A DNA stretch of 64,000 nt from NCBI GenBank assembly GCA_900108205.1, contig FNUU01000013.1:1-64000 (forward strand), in the 5' to 3' direction. The first letter of the stretch is position 1. The number at the start of each line of letters is the position of its first letter. The translations under genes and the position numbers were made by a program. Below, one piece after another: positions 22,768 through 30,628 of this stretch. Under the pieces are notes generated by a model. It did no database searches, had not been told where the DNA came from, and was given only the letters and a program-made list of their open reading frames with translations. The stretch comes from Eubacterium ruminantium (lineage in GTDB: Bacteria; Bacillota; Clostridia; Lachnospirales; Lachnospiraceae).

Positions 22768-23262
22768 ATGACTATTGAAGAAGTTACTAAAAATGAAAAT
22801 GTTGATTTTACAGGAATTCCACCGAGTTATTATCTTCTTGGACTTATAAGTGCATTTGAAAATCGTTTTCAGGCTATGGCCGACAGTACTATGAAGGAGA
22901 TAAGCTGGAAACAGTTTTTTGCAATTATATGTATAAACATGTGTAAAGAACCGCCTACATTAAAAGAGCTTTCAGATATTCTGGGGAGTTCTCATCAGAA
23001 TGTTAAACAGATACTCCTGAAACTGGAGAAAAAGAATTTTATAGAGTTTAAGGTTGATGAGTCCGATAAAAGAAAACAGCGGATAATACTGACTGACTCT
23101 TGTAGAAGGTTCTGCGAGAAGAATAATGAGATGAGCATAAATATAATGGATAAAATGTTCGATGGCATATCGGAGAAAGACATTGTGACTACAATTCAGA
23201 CAATAACTAAGATTGAGAGCAATCTTAAATCTTTTGGAATATATTCCAGGTTAGGGAGGTAA
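22768..23262 (+). CDS. MarR-family transcriptional regulator
   Basis: The 164-residue protein has the winged helix-turn-helix: MCKEPPTLKELSDILGSSHQ, NVKQILLKLEKKNFIEFKVD, and the wing DESDKRKQRIILTDS with the conserved D-x-R and L-T. It would bind palindromic DNA as a dimer and release it on ligand binding or oxidation. Candidate sites are the paired GGTAA-N4-TTACC elements before the flavodoxin gene. GAGGG precedes ATG 22768. A cysteine in the helical region and several near the C-terminus leave redox sensing open. Confidence 0.85.
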   Translation: MTIEEVTKNENVDFTGIPPSYYLLGLISAFENRFQAMADSTMKEISWKQFFAIICINMCKEPPTLKELSDILGSSHQNVKQILLKLEKKNFIEFKVDESDKRKQRIILTDSCRRFCEKNNEMSINIMDKMFDGISEKDIVTTIQTITKIESNLKSFGIYSRLGR

Positions 23263-23275
23263 GGATTATCAGCTG

Positions 23276-23710
23276 ATGATACGAGAAGCAAAAAAAGAAG
23301 ATTTGGAAGCACTTTTGGAACTGTATCTTTACTTACATGAAGACAGTATTCCCAAGCATGATGAACATCTTGAAAAAACATGGAATCAGATCATTGAAGA
23401 TCCGAATCACCATCTGATCGTAAATGAGATTGATGGTCAGATTGTATCTTCCTGTGTTTGTGTGATCATCCCGAATTTGACAAGAAATGTAAGACCATAT
23501 GCTTTTGTTGAGAATGTGGTAACACACGTGGATTTCAGAGGGAACGGATATGCAGGTGAATGTCTGGACTATGCACGGAAGATTGCTGAGAAGGGAAATT
23601 GCTACAAAATGATGCTGTTGACTGGATCAAAGAAGCCTGAGACTCTGCATTTCTATGAGAAGGCTGGGTATAACAGCAGTGATAAGACGGCTTTCATACA
23701 GTGGATATGA
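23276..23710 (+). CDS. GNAT-family N-acetyltransferase
   Basis: This 144-residue protein is a compact GNAT: MIREAKKEDLEALLELYLYL at the start, VENVVTHVDFRGNGYAGECL with the acetyl-CoA-binding R-G-x-G-x-A/G motif, and MLLTGSKKPETLHFYEKAGY at the end. It acetylates an unknown amine. It follows the MarR gene by 13 bases and may be co-transcribed. The 3' end overlaps the start of the next frame, which is a chimeric relic. Confidence 0.85.
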   Translation: MIREAKKEDLEALLELYLYLHEDSIPKHDEHLEKTWNQIIEDPNHHLIVNEIDGQIVSSCVCVIIPNLTRNVRPYAFVENVVTHVDFRGNGYAGECLDYARKIAEKGNCYKMMLLTGSKKPETLHFYEKAGYNSSDKTAFIQWI

Positions 23711-24213
23711 TAAGAGCTTATATGATGAGGAGAATCTTTGGAAATTTGAATTACAGTTTTGTATACAGTTTGGAAACAGCAGAAGATAGGGAAATAAAAA
23801 GTCTCTTGTCTTTTGCTACAAAAACAGAAGGAGTAAAGCGCCTGATTATTGTAACCAATGAAGAAGAGCGTACAATTACAAAAGATAATCTAAGGGTGAT
23901 GCTTAAACCTAAAATAGAAGAGTATTACAGATATCTGGTCGATGATCAGATAGTGATTCTCCGCCTCCCCACTGAAACGCCCAAGGGAACGGGCGAGGTC
24001 TGGCATAGCCGGATAGAAAAAATACTTGTAGATATCGTAGTTGATAAACTTCTGGCCCAAATTGTGTCTCCGTCTGAATATAATACTATTTTTACGGAGG
24101 CATATGAACGTTATCTGATAGATGAAAATACTATGTTTCGTTATGCCAACAGAAAAGGGGCAGGTAAGAAATTTAGGGAATGTATGATGGAATATTTGCA
24201 TCTGGAGGATTAA
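23707..24213 (+). pseudogene. chimeric ORF: ATPase tail joined to an AbiEi (DUF6577-like) C-terminus
   Basis: Residues ~10-55 (NYSFVYSLETAEDREIKSLL and VKRLIIVTNEEERTI) are the tail of an AAA_14-type ATPase. From about residue 75 the sequence changes to VILRLPTETPKGTGEVWHSR, IEKILVDIVVDKLLAQI and a tyrosine/arginine-rich end (YERYLIDENTMFRYANRKGA), which matches the C-terminal part of AbiEi/DUF6577-type antitoxins. The fusion keeps the frame open, but neither half is complete. The next frame is the start of an AbiEii gene, in the usual AbiE order. Confidence 0.6.
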
Positions 24214-24217
24214 ACAA

Positions 24218-24379
24218 ATGATCACAAAAGAGAATTATAGCGAAGAACATATACGACAGATACAGAATGATAGTCATAGAGATCCGCTTCTTATCGAAAG
24301 GACTTTATTCGCATTTGGATTATTAGTAAGTCCGATGCAATATGGGATATTGCGATGTTTGTTCAGAAGAAAGTTATAA
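24218..24379 (+). pseudogene. N-terminal fragment of an AbiEii nucleotidyltransferase toxin
   Basis: The frame begins MITKENYSEEHIRQIQNDSH and RDPLLIERTLFAFGLL, the standard start of AbiEii/AbiGii toxins, 5 bases after the AbiEi-like stop. After GLL it runs into unrelated sequence, and the nucleotidyltransferase GGT motif is missing. Confidence 0.75.
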
Positions 24380-24447
24380 AGATGGAAGATCTGGAGGGTT
24401 TCAGTGATGATCTGATTGAGGCGGTGAAACTGATACTGAGCAGATAA
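24329..24447 (+). pseudogene. tail fragment of an unidentified gene
   Basis: In another frame SDAIWDIAMFVQKKVIKMED and LEGFSDDLIEAVKLILSR end in a stop. It is joined to the AbiEii fragment at a deletion point near 24,326. Confidence 0.45.
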
Positions 24448-24595
24448 GATTGAAAGAGGGCGTTTTTTCGACTATTCAGAATGTTGTGTTTATGATATAT
24501 TTTTGATTTGAAAATTAAAAATTATTGATACTTCTGCTTGGGGAACTCTATTCGGAAAAGAGACTATATTGCCAGGAGGAGAAGGGGAAATAGAA

Positions 24596-25555
24596 ATGAA
24601 AATTGCAGTTTTAGGATTAGGCGTTATCGGCACGACTTATGCTTATGTGTTGCAGAAGGCGGGCCACGAAACTTTTCATATTGTAAGAGAAGGCAGAAAT
24701 GTCCCTTCGTCGATAAGGGTTCATCTTTTGGACGGAAGATATAATCCAAAGGGTGAGGAGAAGGATGATGATTACAAAGTGATGACCGCTTCCGAATACG
24801 AAGAATACGACTTCATATTGATAAGTGTCGCTAGCGGTAAGCTTGAAGAAGCGATGAAGACGTTAAGAGATAGAAAGCTTAAAGGGACGGTTATCTTTTT
24901 TTGCAACTTCTGGAACGAGCGAAAATATGTTGAGAAGATAGCAGGTGACTTTAAATATATCACGGCATTTCCCACTGCTGGCGGACATATGGAAGAGGAA
25001 GGAAATCTTAATTGTGTTCTTTTCGATCACATCATGCTCGAAAGCAGAGAAAAAGCAAAGATAAATAATTATGATGAGCTTATATCCCTGCTGAATTCTG
25101 CAGATATCAAGCAGGAGATTCCTTATGATATGTTTGAATGGATATGGATCCATATGGCTATTAATGCCGGTGTTACCTCAACTGCTGCACGTGAAGGCAG
25201 GATAGATGATCCAAACCGTCTTGCAAGAGAGCTTATGGCAGATTCAAAAGCTTTGACAAGGGCTGTCAGATGTATAAGAGAAACATTGAAGACGGTCAGT
25301 GCCAGAGGTGTAGATATGAAGAAGTATAGAAATGAGATACTCCCATATAAGATTCCGGCGGGACTGGCAGGAATAGCAATGAAGAAGCTTTTCGCCGGAA
25401 ATGAACTCACATCCAGAATCATGACCTTACACAATGATGTGAAGGACATCGTGTACGGTTGCCGTTGTGTGTACGATGAGGGTAAGAAACATGACTTAAA
25501 GCTTCCTTTATTCTATAGGAATATGGACAGGGTATTTGCAGCAATAAAAGATTGA
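24596..25555 (+). CDS. ketopantoate reductase-like NAD(P)-binding protein
   Basis: The 319-residue protein starts MKIAVLGLGVIGTTYAYVLQ, the G-x-G-x-x-G Rossmann motif of the ApbA/PanE family, and continues with DFILISVASGKLEEAM, VIFFCNFWN and a helical C-terminal domain containing the lysine-bearing segment. True PanE uses a conserved Lys and Glu/Asn; these were not all verified, so it may be a paralogue acting on another 2-oxo acid or a lactone-type product. AGGGGAAA before ATG 24596 favours this start over 24569. It stands alone. Confidence 0.8.
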   Translation: MKIAVLGLGVIGTTYAYVLQKAGHETFHIVREGRNVPSSIRVHLLDGRYNPKGEEKDDDYKVMTASEYEEYDFILISVASGKLEEAMKTLRDRKLKGTVIFFCNFWNERKYVEKIAGDFKYITAFPTAGGHMEEEGNLNCVLFDHIMLESREKAKINNYDELISLLNSADIKQEIPYDMFEWIWIHMAINAGVTSTAAREGRIDDPNRLARELMADSKALTRAVRCIRETLKTVSARGVDMKKYRNEILPYKIPAGLAGIAMKKLFAGNELTSRIMTLHNDVKDIVYGCRCVYDEGKKHDLKLPLFYRNMDRVFAAIKD

Positions 25556-25692
25556 ATTATATGTGATGTTAGAATGGCAGGGATCATGTCCTGAAAATAC
25601 AGCCCAAAATGGTCGGGAGAACATGATTTAAGTATTTTTTAATAATCTGTAATTATAATGGCAGTAATAAAATTAAGAGGGAGATACATGCC

Positions 25693-26928
25693 ATGAATAA
25701 TTATAGAAAATTTATGCTTCTCTGGGCAGGGGAGCTTGTATCCTCAATAGGAGGCGGACTGACCAGTTTTGGTCTGGGTATATATATATTTCAGAAAACC
25801 GGAAATGCATCGGGTATGGCGTTTATGACGCTGCTTGCATTTCTTCCGGGGCTTTTACTTAAGGTTCCTGCAGGAGTACTGGCGGACAGATATGACAGAA
25901 GGCTGCTTATGATGATAGGCGACGGTTGCGCAGGTCTGGGAGTGCTTTATATACTGATCTGTATGATGAATGGTGGAGCCAGGATTTGGCAGATATATAT
26001 CGGAGTCATTATCAGCTCTGTATTTTCTTCACTGCTTGAGCCGGCGTTTACCGCAACCATCACGGATTTGCTTACCAAGGAACAGTATTCGAAAGCAAAC
26101 GGACTTGTATCTATGGCAGGAAGCTCAAGATTTCTGTTTTCACCGATGCTGGCCGGTCTATTGCTGACCTTTACAGATATAAAAACCATCCTTATCATTG
26201 ATATTTGTACCTTCTTTCTGACGATCATCTCGGCAGCGGTTGTAAGAAAAAATATAATCACAAAACAGGCTGCTGAGAGAAAAATGTTCCTTCAGAGTAT
26301 GAAGGAAGGCTGGGAAGTGATAGCTGCAAGAAAAGGGTTATTCTTGTTGATACTTGTCACATCAGCGGTTACAATGTTTATGGGAGTATTTCAGGTTCTG
26401 GGAGAGCCTTTTGTTTTATCCTTTGCGAAGTCCGGGACACTTGGAATAGTTGAGTCGGTTTCGGCTTGCGGAATGCTTGTAATGGGCATAGTGCTTGGCG
26501 TCAGAGGCATTAAAAGAAACTTTGTGAAGATGCTGGGAATAGGACTTTTTATATCGGGTGTCGGAATGACATTTTTCTCTGTGACGAAAAATGTTTGTAT
26601 TATCTGTATTTTCGGGTTCATATTCTTTGCGGCACTTCCTGTTGCAAATAACAGTCTGGATTACCTTGCGAGGATAAATATACCTGAAGAGTTTCAGGGA
26701 AGAGCATGGGGCTTTATAGGCTTTATCTCCCAGTTAGGTTATATTATTGCCTATGGACTTTCCGGAATTATGGCTGATGCAGTCGGTTCCGTAACAGGTG
26801 GCGGTGTCGGAAGAGGGGCATCCATTACGATAAGTGCTTCAGGTATCGGGCTCATGCTTATTGCTGTAGTTATAGTTCGGATCCGGAAGCTATATGTATT
26901 GGAGAAAAATGACGTTAATAGAATATGA
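25693..26928 (+). CDS. major facilitator superfamily transporter
   Basis: The 411-residue protein has ~12 membrane helices. Between helices 2 and 3 is the MFS loop motif as AGVLADRYDRR (G-x-L-a-D-R-x-D-R-R), and a similar loop recurs mid-protein. The order and the segment LLEPAFTATITDLL resemble the MFS_3/enterobactin-exporter and macrolide-efflux group (MefA-like). Substrate is unknown; drug or siderophore export is likely. Its start is 3 bases after CATGCC with GAGGGAGATAC as ribosome binding site. A 26-codon ORF (26948-27028) follows and is probably a remnant. Confidence 0.88.
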   Translation: MNNYRKFMLLWAGELVSSIGGGLTSFGLGIYIFQKTGNASGMAFMTLLAFLPGLLLKVPAGVLADRYDRRLLMMIGDGCAGLGVLYILICMMNGGARIWQIYIGVIISSVFSSLLEPAFTATITDLLTKEQYSKANGLVSMAGSSRFLFSPMLAGLLLTFTDIKTILIIDICTFFLTIISAAVVRKNIITKQAAERKMFLQSMKEGWEVIAARKGLFLLILVTSAVTMFMGVFQVLGEPFVLSFAKSGTLGIVESVSACGMLVMGIVLGVRGIKRNFVKMLGIGLFISGVGMTFFSVTKNVCIICIFGFIFFAALPVANNSLDYLARINIPEEFQGRAWGFIGFISQLGYIIAYGLSGIMADAVGSVTGGGVGRGASITISASGIGLMLIAVVIVRIRKLYVLEKNDVNRI

Positions 26929-27029
26929 TCAAATAATGAGTATCCGGATGAATAAAGGAGCGACGAAGAGCTCATGGGTCGAGCGGGCAAGATACGATGA
27001 GATTATGAAAGAGATGGAAATAGAATAAG

Positions 27030-27671
27030 ATGATCAACAGAAATGACATGCTTGAACTCACCAGGCGTATGACTCCGGCGAGAAACTGCTTCGCAAGAGT
27101 CGCAGGAGCCTATATGGATGAGGATGGCTATGACGAGGGAACATTTAATATACATTTTGGGAAACTGAAACAGGCGGAAGCCAGGAGGAATATTGAACTT
27201 GCTAAGGCTATACCATTTGCAAAAACGAATGAACAGCTGAAGGAATACAGATTTCCTAAGGGTGAGAGCCGGAAGAACAGTATGTGGCAGCTCCTCCTCG
27301 CTATGAAGAATAGCGGACTAAAGGATGATGGGCTGCTCAGTATATTTTATGAGATTGTAGGCGAGAATTACGATACGGCTGATGAATTCAGTATTTTTTT
27401 ATTTTACGGATCATATGATGTACCGACAAAAGGAACCGATGGTGAATGGCTGGAAGGTTCGGAAGAGGTCTATGATTATATTGTCTGCGCAGTATCGCCG
27501 CTTGATGGAGAATATGAGCCGGGAAAACCGGAATTTGGCTTTCTGTTTCCGGCCTTTGTCGACAGGAGCAGTGACAGCAGCGTGATCGACATATTTAATG
27601 CTGATCCGGATAATGTGCAGACTGATCTGATGGAGAAGATACTTGGCGGGCGTGAATATCTGGGAGAATAA
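27030..27671 (+). CDS. DUF4317 family protein
   Basis: The 213-residue protein shows DUF4317 features: MINRNDMLELTRRMTPARNC with F-A-R-V-A-G-A-Y after it, an internal MWQLLLAMKNSGLKDDGLLS, then FYGSYDVPTKGTDGEWLEGS, EEVYDYIVCAVSPLDGEYEP and GFLFPAFVDRSSDSSVIDIF. The family function is unknown; members are common in Lachnospiraceae and often near 380-400 residues. This one is shorter and ends soon after the F-P-A-F-x-D-R-S motif, so it is either a short subfamily or truncated. Confidence 0.8.
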   Translation: MINRNDMLELTRRMTPARNCFARVAGAYMDEDGYDEGTFNIHFGKLKQAEARRNIELAKAIPFAKTNEQLKEYRFPKGESRKNSMWQLLLAMKNSGLKDDGLLSIFYEIVGENYDTADEFSIFLFYGSYDVPTKGTDGEWLEGSEEVYDYIVCAVSPLDGEYEPGKPEFGFLFPAFVDRSSDSSVIDIFNADPDNVQTDLMEKILGGREYLGE

Positions 27672-27719
27672 GAATGTATTCACTATTACTTGTAGTAATT
27701 TAATCTGATATTTATAGTT

Positions 27720-27836
27720 GTGAACACCGTTCTGCTGGAGAGAACGTATATTGTTTTGAAGAGAGAAGAACATCGATAAAGATACTTGAAGATGATAGCA
27801 CCGGAATAAGTTTTGATGTATCATTTTTTCAATAAT
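27720..27836 (+). pseudogene. possible coding remnant
   Basis: A start-less frame reads CEHRSAGENVYCFEERRTSI and KILEDDSTGISFDVSFFQ then a stop. Composition is protein-like but no family is recognised. Confidence 0.25.
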
Positions 27837-27868
27837 TTGTTGGATGAAATGTGTACATAAGGTATAAT

Positions 27869-27983
27869 ACATTTGTGAATGATATATAGTGATGACACAT
27901 TTGTGTATGATAATATATAGAGATAACACATTTGTATATGATGCATAGTGATAATGGATTTGTATATGATGCATAGTGATAAT
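27869..27983. repeat. four tandem ~28-bp AT-rich repeats
   Basis: Units start at 27869, 27897, 27928 and 27956 with consensus (A/G)(C/G)ATTTGTRTATGATGCATA then GTGATAAT. The last two are nearly identical. They end 14 bases before the start of the flavin reductase gene, so they occupy its promoter. Confidence 0.75.
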
Positions 27984-27997
27984 AAGGGAGGGGTAGC

Positions 27998-28552
27998 ATG
28001 ATCCTATATATAAACGCATGCGTCAGAAAAGAGTCTCGAACAAAGAGACTTGCTGATGAAGTGATAAAGAAGCTGGAGGGTGAAGTGCAGGAAGTAAAAC
28101 TCTCAGATATCACCTTTCCAAGTACGGACGAAGAGTTTCTGAAGAAAAGAGACAGCCTGATCGCCAAAGAGGAATGGTCAGACCCGATGTTTGATCTTGC
28201 TCGTCAGTTTGCAGCTGCGGATACGATCGTGGTGGCTGCTCCGTATTGGGACCTTTCGTTTCCGGCTGCACTAAAACAGTATTTTGAACAAATAAATGCG
28301 ATGGGTATCACATTTCAATATACACCGGAAGGAACGCCTGAACCGCTTTGCAAGGCGGATAAGCTTTACTATGTTATGACGGCCGGCGGCGCGTTTGTTC
28401 CGGAAGAATACGGCTTCGGTTATGTAAAAACACTGGCTCAGAGTTTTTATGGGATCGGGCAGGTAAAACTGATAAAAGCTCTGGGGCTGGATATTTATGG
28501 GGCAGATGTCGAACAGATAATCGATGAAGCTATACGAAACATAAATATATGA
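27998..28552 (+). CDS. NAD(P)H-dependent FMN oxidoreductase (azoreductase-like)
   Basis: The 184-residue protein has the flavodoxin-2 layout: MILYINACVRKESRTKRLAD with the S-R-T-x-x-L flavin loop, DTIVVAAPYWDLSFPAALKQ, YFEQINAMGITFQYTPEG, and YYVMTAGGAFVP, all near AzoR-type FMN reductases. It likely reduces quinones, azo compounds or FMN with NAD(P)H in the cytoplasm. AAGGGAGGGG precedes the ATG. Tandem repeats cover the upstream region and may affect expression. Confidence 0.85.
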   Translation: MILYINACVRKESRTKRLADEVIKKLEGEVQEVKLSDITFPSTDEEFLKKRDSLIAKEEWSDPMFDLARQFAAADTIVVAAPYWDLSFPAALKQYFEQINAMGITFQYTPEGTPEPLCKADKLYYVMTAGGAFVPEEYGFGYVKTLAQSFYGIGQVKLIKALGLDIYGADVEQIIDEAIRNINI

Positions 28553-28672
28553 AGGGGATAAGGTAAAATGGATGATTTAAGCACGTATCAGGGGGCATTG
28601 GAGATTTTGGCATGGCAAAACTGGTGGCAAGTTATCAAAAATAAGACGTGAGTTGAAGGGATAAATAGCGAA

Positions 28673-30460
28673 ATGAAAAAAATAAAAAATTTCTTTTTAT
28701 CCATAAGCACTAAACTGATGCTGCTCATAGTACTGGGGATGATCGTACTCTCTATCAGCCTTGTGGTGATCAGTGTTCTGCTTTCGGGCAGGATTCTTAC
28801 CAAGGGTGCGGTGACTCAGATGAATCTGTTTTGCGAAGAGCGAGCCGATGACATTAATACGGAGCTTCTCAGAATAGAGGATGCTGTCGGATCACTCTCC
28901 AGATGGACCAGAAGTAAATTGCCGGATGTAAATACGATCTCTGAGGATGAGGAACTGCGTGACGCAATAGTAAAGGATGCGGATGATCTTATCCGTTTTA
29001 TGACTGCGGATAACAAGTTCATTCAGGGAGCGTATATTCATTATGCCCTGGATATTACCGGAGTTACCGGCCGTGACGAGGGCGTATATTATACACGCAG
29101 CGAGAATGGTGAGTTCGTAATAGTACCTTTCACTCAGATGGAGATCGAACAGGATCCCGTGGCGGAATTCTGGTATTATGGACCGATAAAAAATAAAGCG
29201 CCGCTCTGGACTAAACCATATTTTGACGGAAGCGTGGAAGATTATATTATTTCGTATATCCAACCGATCTTTATAGATGACACACCGGTTGCTATCATCG
29301 GGATCGATGTTAACTTTAGAAAACTTCTGCAATGGGTTGATTCCATGAGATATCGTGAGACCGGTTATATGTATCTTAAGGAAGCAGACGGAAGTGCTCA
29401 TTATCATATTGCTGATTTTGAAAAACCGGAAGGAGTACATCTGCATGATGATAATGAAGATGATATATTGGATAACGCAGACCTTGTGAATGCGGAAGAG
29501 ACCGGTAATAAACTAATCCGCTATATTTATAAAGGCAGTGACCGTGTTATGGCTTTTGTGACTCTCCGTAACGGAATGAAATTTGTTCTTTGTGATGATT
29601 ATGACAGTATTTACAAGGAAAAGAATCGGGCGACTGTCTTAATGATCTCTGTGTCTGTGGGATTTACAATTGTGCTCGCCATTGTGGCAGCTATAATGGC
29701 GTCACGTATAACAAATCCTTTGAGAAAACTAACATCTGCTGCACATGAGATAAGCGGTGGAGATTATGACGTTGTGCTTCCTCCGGAGAAGAATAATGAG
29801 GTTGGCGAACTGTCTAAGGCTTTCAGACTGGCGATAGACAAGATCCGTGCAAGAGAAGAAGATAACAAAGCTCGTACGGTTGCACAGGACCAGCGTATTG
29901 AGAAAGCGGCTGAGAGATTGAAAAAACAGAACCGTGATATTATCGCACTGAAGAATCTTGCATATGCTGATTCGCTGACGAAGGTCAAGAACAAGAATGC
30001 ATATGATGACACCGTCGGTTACATCAATGAGCAGATCAAGTATGGTACAGCTGAATTTGCTGTAATAATGTGCGACCTGAACTACCTTAAGCTGATAAAT
30101 GATAATTACGGTCATCAGGCCGGTGACCAGGCACTGAAGCGTGCGGCAGATATTATCTGTACCGCATTTCCGATGAGCTCGGTATTCAGGATCGGTGGAG
30201 ACGAATTCGTAGTTATCCCTTCCGGTATCGAATATGCAAGGCTTAATGAGCATCTTGAAAATATGAGACTGATGCTCGAGGAGGAGAAGGCTTCCTCAGA
30301 CGAATTGGAAAAGCGCATTTCAATCTCGTTCGGAAGTGCTGTATTTGAGCGTAAGACTGATAAGGCATATCAGGATGTATTTGCGAGAGCCGATAAACTG
30401 ATGTATGATGAAAAGCAGCGGATACATGCCGCTGATGGATATGATACCATGAAGCGTTAA
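28673..30460 (+). CDS. membrane sensor diguanylate cyclase (dCache-HAMP-GGDEF)
   Basis: The 595-residue protein has a first membrane helix (~12-36), a ~280-residue extracytoplasmic Cache-type sensor with IIGIDVNFRKLLQWVDSMRY and ETGYMYLKEADGSAHYHI, a second helix (~319-343), a HAMP linker (SRITNPLRKLTSAAHEIS), a coiled coil and a GGDEF domain. Active site GGDEF is residues 508-512, with DSLTKVKNKNAYDD and NYGHQAGDQALKR intact, so it should make cyclic di-GMP from GTP in response to an external ligand. No RxxD inhibition site precedes GGDEF. It is followed by a strong terminator and is monocistronic. Confidence 0.92.
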   Translation: MKKIKNFFLSISTKLMLLIVLGMIVLSISLVVISVLLSGRILTKGAVTQMNLFCEERADDINTELLRIEDAVGSLSRWTRSKLPDVNTISEDEELRDAIVKDADDLIRFMTADNKFIQGAYIHYALDITGVTGRDEGVYYTRSENGEFVIVPFTQMEIEQDPVAEFWYYGPIKNKAPLWTKPYFDGSVEDYIISYIQPIFIDDTPVAIIGIDVNFRKLLQWVDSMRYRETGYMYLKEADGSAHYHIADFEKPEGVHLHDDNEDDILDNADLVNAEETGNKLIRYIYKGSDRVMAFVTLRNGMKFVLCDDYDSIYKEKNRATVLMISVSVGFTIVLAIVAAIMASRITNPLRKLTSAAHEISGGDYDVVLPPEKNNEVGELSKAFRLAIDKIRAREEDNKARTVAQDQRIEKAAERLKKQNRDIIALKNLAYADSLTKVKNKNAYDDTVGYINEQIKYGTAEFAVIMCDLNYLKLINDNYGHQAGDQALKRAADIICTAFPMSSVFRIGGDEFVVIPSGIEYARLNEHLENMRLMLEEEKASSDELEKRISISFGSAVFERKTDKAYQDVFARADKLMYDEKQRIHAADGYDTMKR

Positions 30461-30478
30461 TTGAAGAGCATATTTTTT

Positions 30479-30516
30479 AAAAGGCAGAACTTATTTTATA
30501 AGAGTCCTGCCTTATT
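30479..30516 (+). terminator. intrinsic terminator of the cyclase gene
   Basis: AAGGCAG pairs with CTGCCTT, with ACTTAT/ATAAGAGT extending the stem inside. Confidence 0.8.
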
Positions 30517-30535
30517 CATTGACGTGACTCCCTGG

Positions 30536-30569
30536 TTGTTGCGCTTTTGTTATGCTTATGTGATACAAT
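30536..30569 (+). promoter_or_regulatory. giant-protein family promoter motif, copy A
   Basis: TTGTTGCGCTTTTGTTA (30536-30552) is followed by an extended -10, TGATACAAT (hexamer 30564-30569), 60 bases before the first kinase-like gene. Confidence 0.7.
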
Positions 30570-30628
30570 AATTACTGACATTATTTTTAGATTTATTAAA
30601 ATAGGAAGTTTAGCAGGAGGGAAAAGTT

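Noticed and set aside
26948..27028. 26-aa ORF between the MFS and DUF4317 genes
   Set aside because: There is no ribosome binding site at a good distance and no family; probably a remnant.
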